Below, piece after piece: positions 1 to 9,311 of a stretch of 64,000 nucleotides of DNA; position 1 is the first letter of the stretch, and each line of letters begins with the position of its first letter. The notes beneath the pieces were generated by a model. It searched no databases, was not told the DNA's origin, and saw nothing but the letters and a program-made list of their open reading frames with translations. Source of the stretch: Cupriavidus oxalaticus (GTDB lineage: Bacteria; Pseudomonadota; Gammaproteobacteria; Burkholderiales; Burkholderiaceae); NCBI RefSeq assembly GCF_004768545.1, contig NZ_CP038635.1:248001-312000 (forward strand), written 5' to 3'. The translations under genes and the position numbers were made by a program.

Positions 1-1
1 C

Positions 2-298
2 GCAAGCTACCTGGGCACGGTGATCCTGACCTCGATGTTCTGCTTCGAGCGCTATGGCAGCCGGATCAAGGGCAAGGTATTCGGGCTGCTGTTCCTGGGC
101 CACCAGTTGGGCGCCTTCCTGACGGTGCAGCTGGGCGCGTGGTCGTTCGATGCCACGCGCAGCTACCGGCACGCCATCGTCGCGCTGGTCGGGATCACGC
201 TGTGTTCGGCGGCATGTTCGTGGTTCGGGCTGCGCCGGGCGGGGGCGTTGCCGGTGGTGGCGACTGGCCGGGCGCAGGCTGTGGCACCGAGCCGTTGA
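2..298 (+). CDS. MFS transporter, C-terminal fragment (cut by window start)
   Basis: Only the last 98 or so codons are inside the window; the reading frame is open to the left edge. The visible part has hydrophobic stretches with glycine-rich packing motifs and a 'FGLLFLGHQLGAF' segment, typical of the last transmembrane helices of a major facilitator superfamily permease of the YbfB/oxalate-formate antiporter type. It ends TGA at 296-298. Substrate cannot be judged from this piece. Family assignment is by recognition of the helix pattern. Confidence 0.75.
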   Translation, partial: ASYLGTVILTSMFCFERYGSRIKGKVFGLLFLGHQLGAFLTVQLGAWSFDATRSYRHAIVALVGITLCSAACSWFGLRRAGALPVVATGRAQAVAPSR

Positions 299-307
299 AT
301 CGGCATC

Positions 308-508
308 ATGTTGCTGAAACTTCTGCTGGCGTCCGCCACGCTGGCGCCACTGGCGGCGGCCTGCACGATGCCGTGCACGCGGCAGGCCCGGATTCTCCTG
401 TTCGTGGTGCTGGCGCTCGCCGGCACCGCCATGCTGATGCTGGACCCGCTCTCCGCCGCGCTGGCTCGCGTGGACGGCATTCTTGCCGCGCCCGGGTGCG
501 GCGGCTGA
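308..508 (+). CDS. small hydrophobic protein, hypothetical
   Basis: A 66-codon ORF begins 9 bases after the MFS gene stops. It has an N-terminal hydrophobic stretch (LLKLLLASATLAPLAAAC, about residues 2-19) that could be a signal or anchor, and a second hydrophobic span (ILLFVVLALAGTAMLMLD, about 29-46). No convincing Shine-Dalgarno precedes the ATG. It may be a small membrane protein co-transcribed with the MFS gene, or a chance ORF in GC-rich DNA. I do not recognise a family. Confidence 0.3.
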   Translation: MLLKLLLASATLAPLAAACTMPCTRQARILLFVVLALAGTAMLMLDPLSAALARVDGILAAPGCGG

Positions 509-510
509 TG

Positions 511-545
511 CCGGCTCAGGCCGGCTCAGGCCGGCTGAGGCCGGT
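511..545. repeat. short tandem decamer repeat
   Basis: Three and a half tandem copies of CCGGCTCAGG (the third has G for C at position 7) lie in the spacer before the amino-acid permease gene. It is probably a slippage-prone simple repeat. The rest of the 509-711 spacer holds nothing else I can recognise beyond the permease ribosome binding site. Confidence 0.7.
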
Positions 546-711
546 CAGCACCGGGCGATCGCGCGTTCTCTATCATTCCGACGTCGTGCCCGCTGGGGCG
601 CTGGCGCCGAAAGTGACGTCCGCGCAGTGCGGCAGGCGTAAACTAGCGCGCTTTTTCCGGGCCGCCGCCAATGCAGAAGCAGGCGCGCCGGCCACTGCTG
701 CAGGAGTCTGA

Positions 712-2109
712 ATGAGTTTGTTCCGCACCAAGGACATCGACGCGATGCTGGCCGTCGCGCGCGATGACGGCTTGAGGAAGGTGCTGGGTCCGGTCGACCT
801 GGTGATGATGGGAATCGGCGCCATCATCGGCACCGGGATTTTCGTGCTGACCGGCACCGGCGCGCTGACCGCGGGGCCGGCGCTGACCGTGTCCTTCGTC
901 ATTGCCGCGCTGGCGTGCGGCTTTGCCGCGTTGTGCTACGCGGAGTTTGCCTCGGCCATCCCGGTATCGGGATCGATCTATACCTACAGCTATGCCACGC
1001 TTGGCGAGATCGTCGCGTGGATGATCGGGTGGGACCTGCTGCTGGAATACGGGCTGGCCACCTCGGCCGTATCGGTGGGCTGGTCGGGCTATTTCCAGTC
1101 GCTGATGGCGGGCTTCGGGCTGAAGCTGCCGGCGGCGCTGACCGCCGCGCCGGGCTCGGTGCCGGGCGTGGAGACCCTGATCAACCTCCCGGCCTGCCTG
1201 ATCATGCTGGCCATCACCTGGGTCGTGTCTTACGGCGTGCGCGAATCCACGCGCGTGAACAACCTGATGGTGGCCGTGAAGATCGGCGTGGTGGTGCTGT
1301 TTATCGCGGTCGGCGTCTGGCACGTGCAGCCGGCCAACTGGGAGCCGTTTGCGCCGTTCGGCTTCAGCGGCATCTTCAATGCGGCGGCGCTGGTGTTCTT
1401 CGCCTTTATCGGCTTCGATGCGGTGACTTCTGCGGCCGAAGAAGTGCGCAACCCGCGCCGCGACCTGCCGATCGGCATCGTCGGCTCGCTGGCCGTATGC
1501 ACGGTGCTGTATGTCGTGGTGGCGGCGATCATGACCGGCATCGTGCCGTTCGCCAAGTTTGCCGGCGTCGACCACCCGGTGTCGCTGGCGCTGCAATACG
1601 CGGGGCAAAACTGGGTCGCGGGCTTTGTCGACCTGGGCGCGATCCTGGGCATGACCACGGTGATCCTGGTGATGACCTACGGCCAGACCCGCGTGATCTT
1701 CGCCATGTCGCGCGACGGGCTGTTGCCGGAGCGGCTGTCGTCGGTGCATCCCGTGCATGCGACGCCTTACTTCGCCACCTGGACCGTGGGCCTGATCTTT
1801 GCCGCGATTGCCGGCTTCGTGCCGCTGAACGTGCTGGCCGAGCTGATCAATATCGGCACGCTGGCGGCCTTTACGCTGATCTCGGTGGCGGTGCTGGTGC
1901 TGCGCAAGACCCGTCCCGACCTGCCGCGCGCGTTCCGCTGCCCGGGCGTGCCGGTGGTGCCGCTGCTGTCGGTCGGCTTCTGCCTGTTCCTGATGGCGCA
2001 CCTGCAGGCACTGACCTGGATTGCCTTCCTGGTGTGGCTGGCGCTGGGGCTGGTGATCTACTTCGCCTACGCGCGGCGCAACGCCGTGCTGCATAACCAC
2101 GGCGGCTAG
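712..2109 (+). CDS. APC-family amino acid permease
   Basis: A 465-residue polytopic membrane protein with about 12 hydrophobic helices. It carries the APC-superfamily first-helix signature GIGAIIGTGIFVLTG near residues 33-47, where the unwound TM1 helix binds the substrate amine and carboxylate. Overall it resembles the YfnA/cationic amino acid transporter group, which is known to import amino acids by proton symport; the particular substrate is not visible. A good ribosome site (CAGGAG) lies 6 bases before the ATG. It converges on the MocR-type gene, with only 3 bases between the two stop codons. Confidence 0.88.
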   Translation: MSLFRTKDIDAMLAVARDDGLRKVLGPVDLVMMGIGAIIGTGIFVLTGTGALTAGPALTVSFVIAALACGFAALCYAEFASAIPVSGSIYTYSYATLGEIVAWMIGWDLLLEYGLATSAVSVGWSGYFQSLMAGFGLKLPAALTAAPGSVPGVETLINLPACLIMLAITWVVSYGVRESTRVNNLMVAVKIGVVVLFIAVGVWHVQPANWEPFAPFGFSGIFNAAALVFFAFIGFDAVTSAAEEVRNPRRDLPIGIVGSLAVCTVLYVVVAAIMTGIVPFAKFAGVDHPVSLALQYAGQNWVAGFVDLGAILGMTTVILVMTYGQTRVIFAMSRDGLLPERLSSVHPVHATPYFATWTVGLIFAAIAGFVPLNVLAELINIGTLAAFTLISVAVLVLRKTRPDLPRAFRCPGVPVVPLLSVGFCLFLMAHLQALTWIAFLVWLALGLVIYFAYARRNAVLHNHGG

Positions 2110-2112
2110 GCG

Positions 2113-3522
2113 TCAGCGCGGGCGGCGCTCCGCCGCGGCCTTCATGAAGGCCACCGCGCGCGGCTCGTTGGCATAGGCGGCGTTGATGCGGATCCAGGCC
2201 GAGGCCTCGCCGCCGGGCCGGAAATAATTGCCCGGCGCCAGCGTCACGCCGAATTCCTCGCCCAGCGCCACCAGGTCGCGCGAATCCTCGATGAAAGGTG
2301 GCCGCGCCCACAGGAAGTTGCCGCCGCTCGGTTCGCAGAACACTTCCCAGCCGCAGCCGGTCAGCTGCCGCACCGCGTTGGCCGACGCCTCGCGCACGCG
2401 CAGGCGCAGCCGCTCGATGTATTTGCGATAGCCGCCGCGCTCCAGCAGCGCCGCCGTGACCGCTTCCGCGAAGTGCGAGCCGGCGACGCTGGTCAGCACC
2501 TTGACGTCGACGAGGTCCTTGACCAGCGCCTTGTCGGCCACCACGTAGCCGATCCGCAGCGACGCCGACACCGTCTTGGAAAACCCGCCGATGTAGATCA
2601 CGTGCTCGAGCTGGTCCAGCGTGGCCAGCCGGTCGGTGAAGTGCGTCTGGAAGTCCGAGAAGATGTCGTCCTCGACAAAGCGGAAGCCGTGCCGGCGCGC
2701 CAGCTCCAGCAGCCGGAACGCGACCGGCGGCGCCAGCGTCGAGCCGGTGGGGTTCTGCAGCACGCTGTTGGTGAAGAACAGCTTGGGCTTGTGCTGGCGC
2801 AGCAGCGCCTCGCACGCGTCGGGGTCCGGGCCGTGGGGCGTGTGCGGCACGCCCACCAGCTGCACGCCATGCAGCCGCAGCAGGCCGAACAGGTTGTAGT
2901 AGCCGGGGTCCTCCACGAACACCGTATCGCCCGGCTTGAGCAGGTGGCGCACCACCAGGTCCAGCGCCTGGCTGGCACCGGTGGTGATCAGCACCTGCGG
3001 CAGTTCCGCCGCGATGCCGAGCTGGCGCACGCGCAGCAGCACCTGCCTGCGCAGTTCGGGATGGCCCAGCGGCGTGGCGTAGTGGATCACGCTGTCGATC
3101 TCGGTGCGCGAGATCGCGCGGATCGCCTGCTGCAGCCCTTCCACGTCGCGCCAGGTCTCGGGCACGAAGCCGCCGGCCAGCTTCAGCGTGCTGCTGGGGT
3201 GGTTGAACTGCTCCAGGATGTGGTCGGAAAGATCCTCCGCCAGGCTGGGGTCCGACCAGCCGCGCTCCGAGCGCCCCGCGAGCGGGCTGTCCGCCACGTA
3301 GAAGCCCGACCCCTGCCGCGAATCCAGCAGCCCCTGCGACACCAGCCGGTCATAGGCCTCGATCACGGGGAAGCGGCTGATGCCGTTTTCCGCCGCCAGC
3401 TGGCGGATCGAGGGCAGTTTTGCCCCCGGCCGGGCCTCGCGGTTGCCGATCCACGACTTCACGCCATTGACGATCTGATCGGTCAGTGGAATCCCGGTGG
3501 AAGCATCTAATATGAGTTTCAT
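2113..3522 (-). CDS. MocR-type PLP-dependent transcriptional regulator
   Basis: A 469-residue fusion of an N-terminal GntR-type winged helix (about residues 10-75; PSIRQLAAENGISRFPVIEAYDRL is the recognition region) and a fold-type I aminotransferase domain (about 100-465). The PLP lysine is visible in GGFSKTVSASLRIGY. MocR proteins typically act as regulators that sense PLP or amino compounds rather than as enzymes. I chose the internal ATG (MKLILDAST) because family members begin there; an upstream in-frame ATG at 3555 would add 11 residues unlike the family. The upstream region carries a clear operator cluster. The neighbouring permease or DUF2917 gene may be a target (inference). Confidence 0.88.
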   Translation of the reverse strand: MKLILDASTGIPLTDQIVNGVKSWIGNREARPGAKLPSIRQLAAENGISRFPVIEAYDRLVSQGLLDSRQGSGFYVADSPLAGRSERGWSDPSLAEDLSDHILEQFNHPSSTLKLAGGFVPETWRDVEGLQQAIRAISRTEIDSVIHYATPLGHPELRRQVLLRVRQLGIAAELPQVLITTGASQALDLVVRHLLKPGDTVFVEDPGYYNLFGLLRLHGVQLVGVPHTPHGPDPDACEALLRQHKPKLFFTNSVLQNPTGSTLAPPVAFRLLELARRHGFRFVEDDIFSDFQTHFTDRLATLDQLEHVIYIGGFSKTVSASLRIGYVVADKALVKDLVDVKVLTSVAGSHFAEAVTAALLERGGYRKYIERLRLRVREASANAVRQLTGCGWEVFCEPSGGNFLWARPPFIEDSRDLVALGEEFGVTLAPGNYFRPGGEASAWIRINAAYANEPRAVAFMKAAAERRPR

Positions 3523-3550
3523 AGGCAGGCAGCCGGGGGAAACCGGGATA

Positions 3551-3618
3551 TGCAACTGTCAGTGCAACTGTCAGGGAAAACTACTGAACAGTTCATCGAA
3601 AACTGTTCACAACTGTAC
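3551..3618. promoter_or_regulatory. operator cluster for the MocR-type regulator
   Basis: Two exact tandem 12-mers (TGCAACTGTCAG at 3551-3562 and 3563-3574) are followed by a perfect inverted repeat, GAACAGTT (3586-3593) and AACTGTTC (3601-3608), and a further direct copy AACTGTAC (3611-3618) spaced 10 bases from the last arm. All share the core AACTGT. The cluster lies between the divergent MocR-type and DUF2917 genes. Mixed direct and inverted copies at helical spacing suit a dimeric GntR/MocR regulator; binding is inferred. Confidence 0.7.
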
Positions 3619-3696
3619 ATGGGATTGTAGTGAGGGATGCGAATAATGGAAGCGTGGCGGAGATATCGGTTCCGCCAGGCTGATCAGGAGAGCATC

Positions 3697-4044
3697 ATGC
3701 GCGAACTACGGACTTTCGAACTGGACGAGCCCGGACAGCCAGTGAGCTGGCGCGCCGGTTACGGGCAGACCGTCTGCGCGGCGGCGGGCAAGCTGTGGGT
3801 GACGGTGGAAGGCAATCCCAACGATATCTGGCTCGAGCCCGGCCAGGAACTGGCGCTGCCGGAAGGCTATCGCGTATGGCTGTCGGGCGATGGCCCGGAA
3901 GCACGCTTCACGCTGGCCCAGACGCCGGCACCGTGGTCGATGCGGCGGATGGCGGCGTGGCTGCACGCGCTGCGCCATCGGGTCGAGGAGCACAGCACGG
4001 ATGCGTTCGGGGAATGCCCCCGGATATGGGCGTTGTGCCGGTGA
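3697..4044 (+). CDS. DUF2917 family protein
   Basis: A 115-residue protein matching the DUF2917 pattern: an N-terminal half with GKLWVTVEGNPNDIWLEPGQELALPEG, which reads as a short cupin-like beta strand run, and a basic, tryptophan-containing tail. Function is unknown. An upstream ATG at 3637 exists, but the start at 3697 has a strong AGGAG six bases ahead and fits the family, so it was chosen. It is divergent from the MocR-type gene and shares its operator region, so it is a plausible regulatory target. A hairpin terminator follows. Confidence 0.75.
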   Translation: MRELRTFELDEPGQPVSWRAGYGQTVCAAAGKLWVTVEGNPNDIWLEPGQELALPEGYRVWLSGDGPEARFTLAQTPAPWSMRRMAAWLHALRHRVEEHSTDAFGECPRIWALCR

Positions 4045-4076
4045 TCTCTTGCATTGCTGGCGAAGTACCCAGGGAG

Positions 4077-4098
4077 GGCCACCGCGAGGTGGCCTTTT
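4077..4098 (+). terminator. rho-independent terminator after DUF2917 gene
   Basis: A 7-bp stem GGCCACC/GGTGGCC with a GCGA tetraloop is followed by TTTT, 33 bases after the DUF2917 stop codon. Confidence 0.85.
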
Positions 4099-4169
4099 GT
4101 TTGCCTGCTCTGCGCCGCGGCCACCTACTCTATAAGCACCGCTGCCCGCGCCGTTGGGGTTCCGCCTCA

Positions 4170-4200
4170 TTGATTGACGTTTACGTCAACGTCATATAAT
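4170..4200 (+). promoter_or_regulatory. icmF promoter with MerR-type 19-bp spacer and palindrome
   Basis: A -35 like TTGATT (4170-4175) and a perfect -10 TATAAT (4195-4200) are separated by 19 bp, the stretched spacing typical of promoters activated by MerR-family proteins. Inside the spacer lies an inverted repeat GACGTT (4176-4181) / AACGTC (4188-4193), centred within half a base of the spacer centre. An overlapping palindrome TTGACGT-tt-ACGTCAA starts at 4174. LiuR-like MerR regulators of acyl-CoA genes use related ACGT-containing sites; that this site belongs to such a regulator is inference. No merR gene is in the window. Confidence 0.7.
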
Positions 4201-4311
4201 CGACCAGCCCCAACCCCGGGGCCAGCCCGCGCACTTCCCGCCAAGCCGGCGCAGACCAGCACCCCGGGCGGACCTCGCGGTGGCAGCCAACACCCAGAGA
4301 CGGTGGAGACA

Positions 4312-7300
4312 ATGACCGACCTTTCCGATGTGCATGATGTGCGCCGCGGTGCGCCGCAGCCCAAGCCGGCGGAGCAGGGCCGCGGTCCGGCCAACAAGGT
4401 GCGCTTTGTCACGGCGGCGTCGCTGTTCGACGGCCATGACGCCTCGATCAACATCATGCGCCGCATCCTGCAGTCGCACGGCTGCGAGGTGATCCACCTG
4501 GGCCACAACCGCTCGGTCGAGGAGGTGGTCACGGCGGCCTTGCAGGAAGACGCGCAGGGCATTGCCATTTCCAGCTACCAGGGCGGCCACGTCGAGTACT
4601 TCCAGTACATGGTCGACCTGCTGCGCGAAAAGGGCGGCGCGCATGTGCAGGTTTTCGGCGGCGGTGGCGGCGTGATCGTGCCGGACGAGATCCGCGAACT
4701 GCAGGCCTACGGCGTGGCGCGCATCTACAGCCCGGAAGACGGGCAACGCATGGGCCTGGCCGGCATGATTGCCGACATGGTGCAGCGCTGCGACATCGAC
4801 CTGTCGCGCTACGCGCCCACTTCGCTCGATCCGGTTGCAGGCGGCGACCGCCGCGCGCTGGCGCAGCTGATTACCGCGCTGGAAAACGGCAAGGCCGATG
4901 CCGCGCTGGTGCAGGCGATGCACGCGCAGGCGAAGCAGGCTTCGATTCCCGTCCTCGGTATCACCGGCACTGGCGGCGCCGGCAAGTCGTCGCTGACCGA
5001 CGAACTGATCCGCCGCTTTCGCCTCGACCAGCAGGATGCGTTGTCGATCGCCGTGATCTCGATCGACCCGTCGCGCCGCAAGTCCGGCGGCGCGCTGCTG
5101 GGCGACCGGATCCGCATGAATGCGATCAACCATCCGAACATCTTCATGCGCTCGCTGGCCACGCGCGAGGCGGGCTCGGAGATCTCGCAGGCATTGCCGG
5201 ACGTCATCGCCGCATGCAAGGTGGCGGGCTTCGACCTGGTGATCGTTGAGACCTCGGGCATTGGGCAGGGCGACGCCGCGATCGTGCCGCACGTGGACCT
5301 GTCGCTGTACGTGATGACGCCCGAGTTCGGCGCTGCCAGCCAGCTCGAGAAGATCGACATGCTGGACTTTGCCGACTTCGTCGCCATCAACAAGTTCGAC
5401 CGCAAGGGCGCGCAGGATGCGTGGCGCGACGTGGCCAAGCAGGTGCAGCGCAACCGCGAGCAATGGCATGGCAAGGCCGAGGACATGCCGGTCTACGGCA
5501 CGCAGGCATCGCGCTTCAATGACGATGGCGTGACCATGCTGTACCAGGGATTGCGCGCGGCACTGGCCGAGCGCGGCCTGAAGTTGCGGCCCGGTTCCCT
5601 GCCCGAGCTGTGGGGGCGCATCTCCACTGGCCAGAACGTGATCGTGCCGCCGGCACGCAGCCGCTATCTCGCCGAGCTGGCAGATACCTTGCGCGCCTAC
5701 CACCGCCGCGTGGCAGAGCAAAGCCGCATCGCGCGCGAGCGCCAGCAGTTGCGCGAATCCAGCCGCATGCTGCAGGCCGCGCAGGGCGATGGCGCTGCAC
5801 TCGATGCACTCGCCGCCCAACGCGACAGCGCGCTAGGCCAGGTCGAGCGCAAGCTGCTGGCGATGTGGCCGCAGATGCGCGAGGCCTACAGCGGCGACGA
5901 ATACGTGGTGAAGATCCGCGACAGGGAAATCCGCACCGGCCTGGTCACGACGACGCTGTCAGGCACCAAGGTGCGTAAGGTGGTGCTGCCGCGCTTCGAG
6001 GACGAAGGCGAGGTGCTGAAGTGGCTGATGCGCGAGAACGTGCCCGGCAGCTTCCCTTACACCGCCGGCGTGTTCGCCTTCAAGCGCGAGAACGAAGACC
6101 CGACGCGCATGTTCGCCGGCGAGGGCGATGCCTTCCGCACCAACCGTCGCTTCAAGCTGGTGTCCGAGGGCATGGAGGCCAAGCGCCTGTCGACCGCGTT
6201 CGACTCGGTCACGCTGTACGGCGAAGACCCGCACGTGCGCCCGGACATCTACGGCAAGGTCGGCAACTCGGGCGTGTCGATCGCCACGCTCGACGATTTG
6301 AAGGTGCTGTACGACGGCTTCGACCTGACCAGTCCGTCGACGTCGGTGTCGATGACCATCAACGGCCCTGCGCCGACCATCCTGGCGATGTTCATGAACA
6401 CCGCCATCGACCAGCAGCTCGACAAGTTCCGCGCCGACAACCAGCGCGAGCCGACCGCCGACGAAGAGGCCAAGATCCGCGCCTGGGTGCTGCAGAACGT
6501 GCGCGGCACGGTGCAGGCCGACATCCTCAAGGAAGACCAGGGCCAGAACACCTGCATCTTCTCCACCGAGTTCTCGCTCAAGGTAATGGGCGATATCCAG
6601 GAGTACTTTGTGCACCACCAGGTGCGCAACTTCTACTCGGTGTCGATCTCCGGCTACCACATCGCCGAGGCCGGCGCGAACCCGATCTCGCAGCTCGCCT
6701 TCACGCTCGCCAACGGCTTCACCTACGTGGAAGCCTACCTGGCGCGCGGCATGCACATCGACGACTTCGCGCCCAACCTGTCGTTCTTCTTCTCCAACGG
6801 CATGGACCCGGAGTACAGCGTGCTCGGCCGCGTCGCGCGCCGCATCTGGGCGGTGACGATGCGCGACAAGTACGGCGCCAACGAGCGCAGCCAGAAGCTC
6901 AAGTACCACATCCAGACCTCGGGCCGCTCGCTGCACGCGCAGGAGATCGATTTCAACGATATCCGCACCACGCTGCAGGCGCTGATCGCGATCTACGACA
7001 ACTGCAATTCGCTGCACACCAACGCCTACGACGAGGCCATCACCACGCCTACCGGCGAATCGGTGCGCCGCGCGCTGGCGATCCAGCTGATCATCAATCG
7101 CGAGTGGGGCGTGGCCAAGTGCGAGAACCCCAACCAGGGCAGCTTCCTGATCGAGGAACTGACCGACCTGGTGGAAGAAGCGGTGCTGCAGGAATTCGAG
7201 CGCATCGCCGAGCGCGGCGGCGTGCTGGGCGCGATGGAGACCGGCTACCAGCGCGGCAAGATCCAGGAAGAATCGCTCTACTACGAGCAGCTTAAGCACG

Positions 7301-7602
7301 ACGGCACGCTGCCGCTCATCGGCGTGAATACCTTCCGCAATCCGGATGGCGACCCGGTCCCGCAGAAGCTGGAGCTGGCGCGCTCCAGCGAGGCCGAGAA
7401 GCAGAGCCAGCTGGACCGCCTGCACGCGTTCCAGCAGGGCCATGCCGGCGAGGCGCCGGCGATGCTGCAGCGGCTGCGCCAGGCGGTGATCGACAACCAG
7501 AACGTGTTCGCGGTGCTGATGGACGCGGTGCGGGTCTGCTCGCTGGGGCAGATCACGCACGCGCTGTTTGAGGTCGGCGGGCAATACCGGCGCAATATGT
7601 AG
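4312..7602 (+). CDS. icmF: fused isobutyryl-CoA mutase IcmF
   Basis: A 1096-residue cytoplasmic enzyme that interconverts isobutyryl-CoA and n-butyryl-CoA with adenosylcobalamin. Domains in order: B12-binding domain (about 30-165, with the DGH cobalt-ligand motif at 40-42); a MeaI-type G-protein chaperone domain (about 205-420, P-loop GTGGAGKSS near 217-225), which loads and repairs the cofactor; and the large acyl-CoA mutase barrel (about 550-1096). Fusion of chaperone and both mutase parts in one chain is the hallmark of IcmF, and length matches. The frame is open further upstream, but the ATG at 4312 starts the conserved MTDLSDV sequence. The downstream 3-hydroxyacyl-CoA dehydrogenase gene fits short-chain acyl-CoA metabolism. 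Confidence 0.95.
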   Translation: MTDLSDVHDVRRGAPQPKPAEQGRGPANKVRFVTAASLFDGHDASINIMRRILQSHGCEVIHLGHNRSVEEVVTAALQEDAQGIAISSYQGGHVEYFQYMVDLLREKGGAHVQVFGGGGGVIVPDEIRELQAYGVARIYSPEDGQRMGLAGMIADMVQRCDIDLSRYAPTSLDPVAGGDRRALAQLITALENGKADAALVQAMHAQAKQASIPVLGITGTGGAGKSSLTDELIRRFRLDQQDALSIAVISIDPSRRKSGGALLGDRIRMNAINHPNIFMRSLATREAGSEISQALPDVIAACKVAGFDLVIVETSGIGQGDAAIVPHVDLSLYVMTPEFGAASQLEKIDMLDFADFVAINKFDRKGAQDAWRDVAKQVQRNREQWHGKAEDMPVYGTQASRFNDDGVTMLYQGLRAALAERGLKLRPGSLPELWGRISTGQNVIVPPARSRYLAELADTLRAYHRRVAEQSRIARERQQLRESSRMLQAAQGDGAALDALAAQRDSALGQVERKLLAMWPQMREAYSGDEYVVKIRDREIRTGLVTTTLSGTKVRKVVLPRFEDEGEVLKWLMRENVPGSFPYTAGVFAFKRENEDPTRMFAGEGDAFRTNRRFKLVSEGMEAKRLSTAFDSVTLYGEDPHVRPDIYGKVGNSGVSIATLDDLKVLYDGFDLTSPSTSVSMTINGPAPTILAMFMNTAIDQQLDKFRADNQREPTADEEAKIRAWVLQNVRGTVQADILKEDQGQNTCIFSTEFSLKVMGDIQEYFVHHQVRNFYSVSISGYHIAEAGANPISQLAFTLANGFTYVEAYLARGMHIDDFAPNLSFFFSNGMDPEYSVLGRVARRIWAVTMRDKYGANERSQKLKYHIQTSGRSLHAQEIDFNDIRTTLQALIAIYDNCNSLHTNAYDEAITTPTGESVRRALAIQLIINREWGVAKCENPNQGSFLIEELTDLVEEAVLQEFERIAERGGVLGAMETGYQRGKIQEESLYYEQLKHDGTLPLIGVNTFRNPDGDPVPQKLELARSSEAEKQSQLDRLHAFQQGHAGEAPAMLQRLRQAVIDNQNVFAVLMDAVRVCSLGQITHALFEVGGQYRRNM

Positions 7603-7643
7603 ACCCGGATTCACGTAGTACCCGGCTCAGTGACCGGTAATCG

Positions 7644-7676
7644 CGCAGGGCGGCCGCAGTGCAGGGCCGCCCTGCG
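7644..7676 (+). terminator. strong hairpin after icmF
   Basis: Perfect 12-bp GC-rich inverted repeat, CGCAGGGCGGCC and GGCCGCCCTGCG, with a 9-base loop, 42 bases after the icmF stop. There is no T-run, so it may act as a weak terminator or mRNA 3'-end stabiliser. Confidence 0.6.
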
Positions 7677-7758
7677 TTACACTCGAATGCTGCGCCGCAG
7701 CTAACCGCAACATGGCGCCGGCGGCAACCAAATCCCGAGACAACCGCAATACGAGACC

Positions 7759-8196
7759 ATGGACAGCCAGTACAACCCGAACAATATCTTTGCCAAGATC
7801 CTGCGCGGCGAGATGCCATGCATCAAGGTGTACGAGGACGACGACAGCATCGCTTTCATGGACATCATGCCGCAGGCCGACGGCCATACGCTGGTGGTGC
7901 CCAAGGAGGCGGCGGTCAATCTCTTCGACCTGTCCGAGCAGGCCGCGCAGGCGGCCATCGTGGCCACGCAGCGCGTGGCGCGCGCGGTGCGCGCCGCCTT
8001 CAGCCCCGACGGCATCTCGATCGGCCAGTTCAACGGCGCAGCGGCGGGCCAGACCGTGCCGCATATCCATTTCCATATCGTGCCGCGCTACAACGACCAG
8101 GCGCTGCGCGGCCATGCGCGCGACATGCAGGAGCCGGAAGTGCTCAAGGCGCATGCCGAGCGCATCATCGCCGCGCTGGCCAGGCAGGCCGACTGA
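7759..8196 (+). CDS. HIT family protein (histidine triad hydrolase)
   Basis: A 145-residue protein of the HIT superfamily, Hint/HinT branch, which hydrolyses nucleoside phosphoramidates or related AMP conjugates. The active-site motif HIHFHI is at residues 102-107, with the conserved DIMPQADGHTLVVPK strand near 35-49 and a family-typical N-terminus (NIFAKILRGEMPCIKVYED). Family length is 110-150 residues, so this is complete. It sits between icmF and the dehydrogenase gene and is read in the same direction; a link to acyl-CoA metabolism is not implied by the family. Confidence 0.92.
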   Translation: MDSQYNPNNIFAKILRGEMPCIKVYEDDDSIAFMDIMPQADGHTLVVPKEAAVNLFDLSEQAAQAAIVATQRVARAVRAAFSPDGISIGQFNGAAAGQTVPHIHFHIVPRYNDQALRGHARDMQEPEVLKAHAERIIAALARQAD

Positions 8197-8237
8197 CGCA
8201 AACATCGATAAGCAACCAGCAAACAGAGGAAGAGAAG

Positions 8238-9092
8238 ATGGCAATCAGGACAGTAGGTATCGTCGGTGCCGGCACCATGGGCAATGGCATCGCCCAGGCC
8301 TGCGCAGTGGTCGGCCTGAAGGTGGTGATGGTCGACATCAGCGACGCCGCCGTGCAGAAGGGCGTGGCCACCGTGGCGGGCAGCCTGGACCGGCTGATCA
8401 AGAAGGAAAAGCTGACCGAGGCGCAAAAGGCCGACGCGCTGGCGCGCATCCAGGGCAGCACGTCATATGACGACCTCAAGGCCACCGACATCGTGATCGA
8501 GGCCGCCACCGAGAACTACGACCTGAAGGTCAAGATCCTCAGGCAGATCGACGGCATCGTCGGCGAGAACGTGATCATCGCGTCCAACACCTCGTCGATC
8601 TCGATCACCAAGCTGGCCGCGGTGACCTCGCGCGCCGACCGCTTTATCGGCATGCACTTCTTCAACCCGGTGCCGGTGATGGCGCTGGTCGAACTGATCC
8701 GCGGCCTGCAGACCAGCGACGCCACCCACGCCGCCGTGGAAGCGCTGGCGAAGGAACTGGGCAAGTACCCGATCACGGTCAAGAACAGCCCGGGCTTCGT
8801 CGTCAACCGCATCCTGTGCCCGATGATCAATGAAGCCTTCTGCGTGCTGGGCGAAGGCCTGGCCTCGCCCGAAGAGATCGACGAAGGCATGAAGCTGGGC
8901 TGCAACCACCCGATCGGCCCGCTGGCGCTGGCCGACATGATCGGCCTGGACACCATGCTGGCCGTGATGGAAGTGCTGTACACCGAATTCGCCGATCCGA
9001 AGTACCGTCCGGCGATGCTGATGCGCGAGATGGTGGCCGCCGGCTACCTGGGCCGCAAGACCGGCCGCGGTGTCTACGTCTACAGCAAGTAA
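8238..9092 (+). CDS. paaH: 3-hydroxybutyryl-CoA dehydrogenase
   Basis: A 284-residue NAD-dependent dehydrogenase that oxidises 3-hydroxybutyryl-CoA to acetoacetyl-CoA. The Rossmann motif GIVGAGTMGNGIAQ is at residues 7-20, the catalytic histidine region GMHFFNPVPVM is near 138-148, and the C-terminal helical domain has the usual NSPGFVVNRIL. Length is standard for the short, single-function HBDH/PaaH type. It closely recalls Ralstonia eutropha PaaH1. Ribosome site GAGGAAGAGAAG precedes the ATG. It lies 41 bases after the HIT gene and is followed by a terminator. Confidence 0.94.
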   Translation: MAIRTVGIVGAGTMGNGIAQACAVVGLKVVMVDISDAAVQKGVATVAGSLDRLIKKEKLTEAQKADALARIQGSTSYDDLKATDIVIEAATENYDLKVKILRQIDGIVGENVIIASNTSSISITKLAAVTSRADRFIGMHFFNPVPVMALVELIRGLQTSDATHAAVEALAKELGKYPITVKNSPGFVVNRILCPMINEAFCVLGEGLASPEEIDEGMKLGCNHPIGPLALADMIGLDTMLAVMEVLYTEFADPKYRPAMLMREMVAAGYLGRKTGRGVYVYSK

Positions 9093-9158
9093 TTCAGGCG
9101 GCATTTACTGCACCTGACGCGTTGCGCCGTATTGGCGTGACGCTGGCCGTACCACCGT

Positions 9159-9181
9159 GGGGCCGCCGCGTGCGGCCCCTT
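9159..9181 (+). terminator. hairpin terminator after paaH
   Basis: Perfect 8-bp stem GGGGCCGC/GCGGCCCC with a 5-base loop, followed by TTGT, 66 bases after the paaH stop codon. Confidence 0.7.
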
Positions 9182-9311
9182 GTCATGCCCGGATCGGCCA
9201 CCTCTTGGCCAAATCCCGCTTACACCTCGTTATAAATGGAAACACTCCGCCGCATCCAGTAACAGGAATGCCGGGTACAGTGCACCCATTCCAATTACGA
9301 CAAAACATCCA

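Noticed and set aside
510..711. Search for a tRNA or riboswitch in the spacer before the permease gene
   Set aside because: Only the short decamer repeat and a ribosome site are visible; no cloverleaf or known aptamer pattern.
4174..4311. Earlier start for icmF at 4174
   Set aside because: That frame would begin within the promoter (-35/-10 and palindrome), while MTDLSDV at 4312 matches the known IcmF N-terminus.
5959..7614. 551-codon minus-strand ORF opposite icmF
   Set aside because: It is a codon-bias shadow of the icmF third-position GC pattern, with no domain, no ribosome site and a composition rich in Val, Leu, Arg and His.
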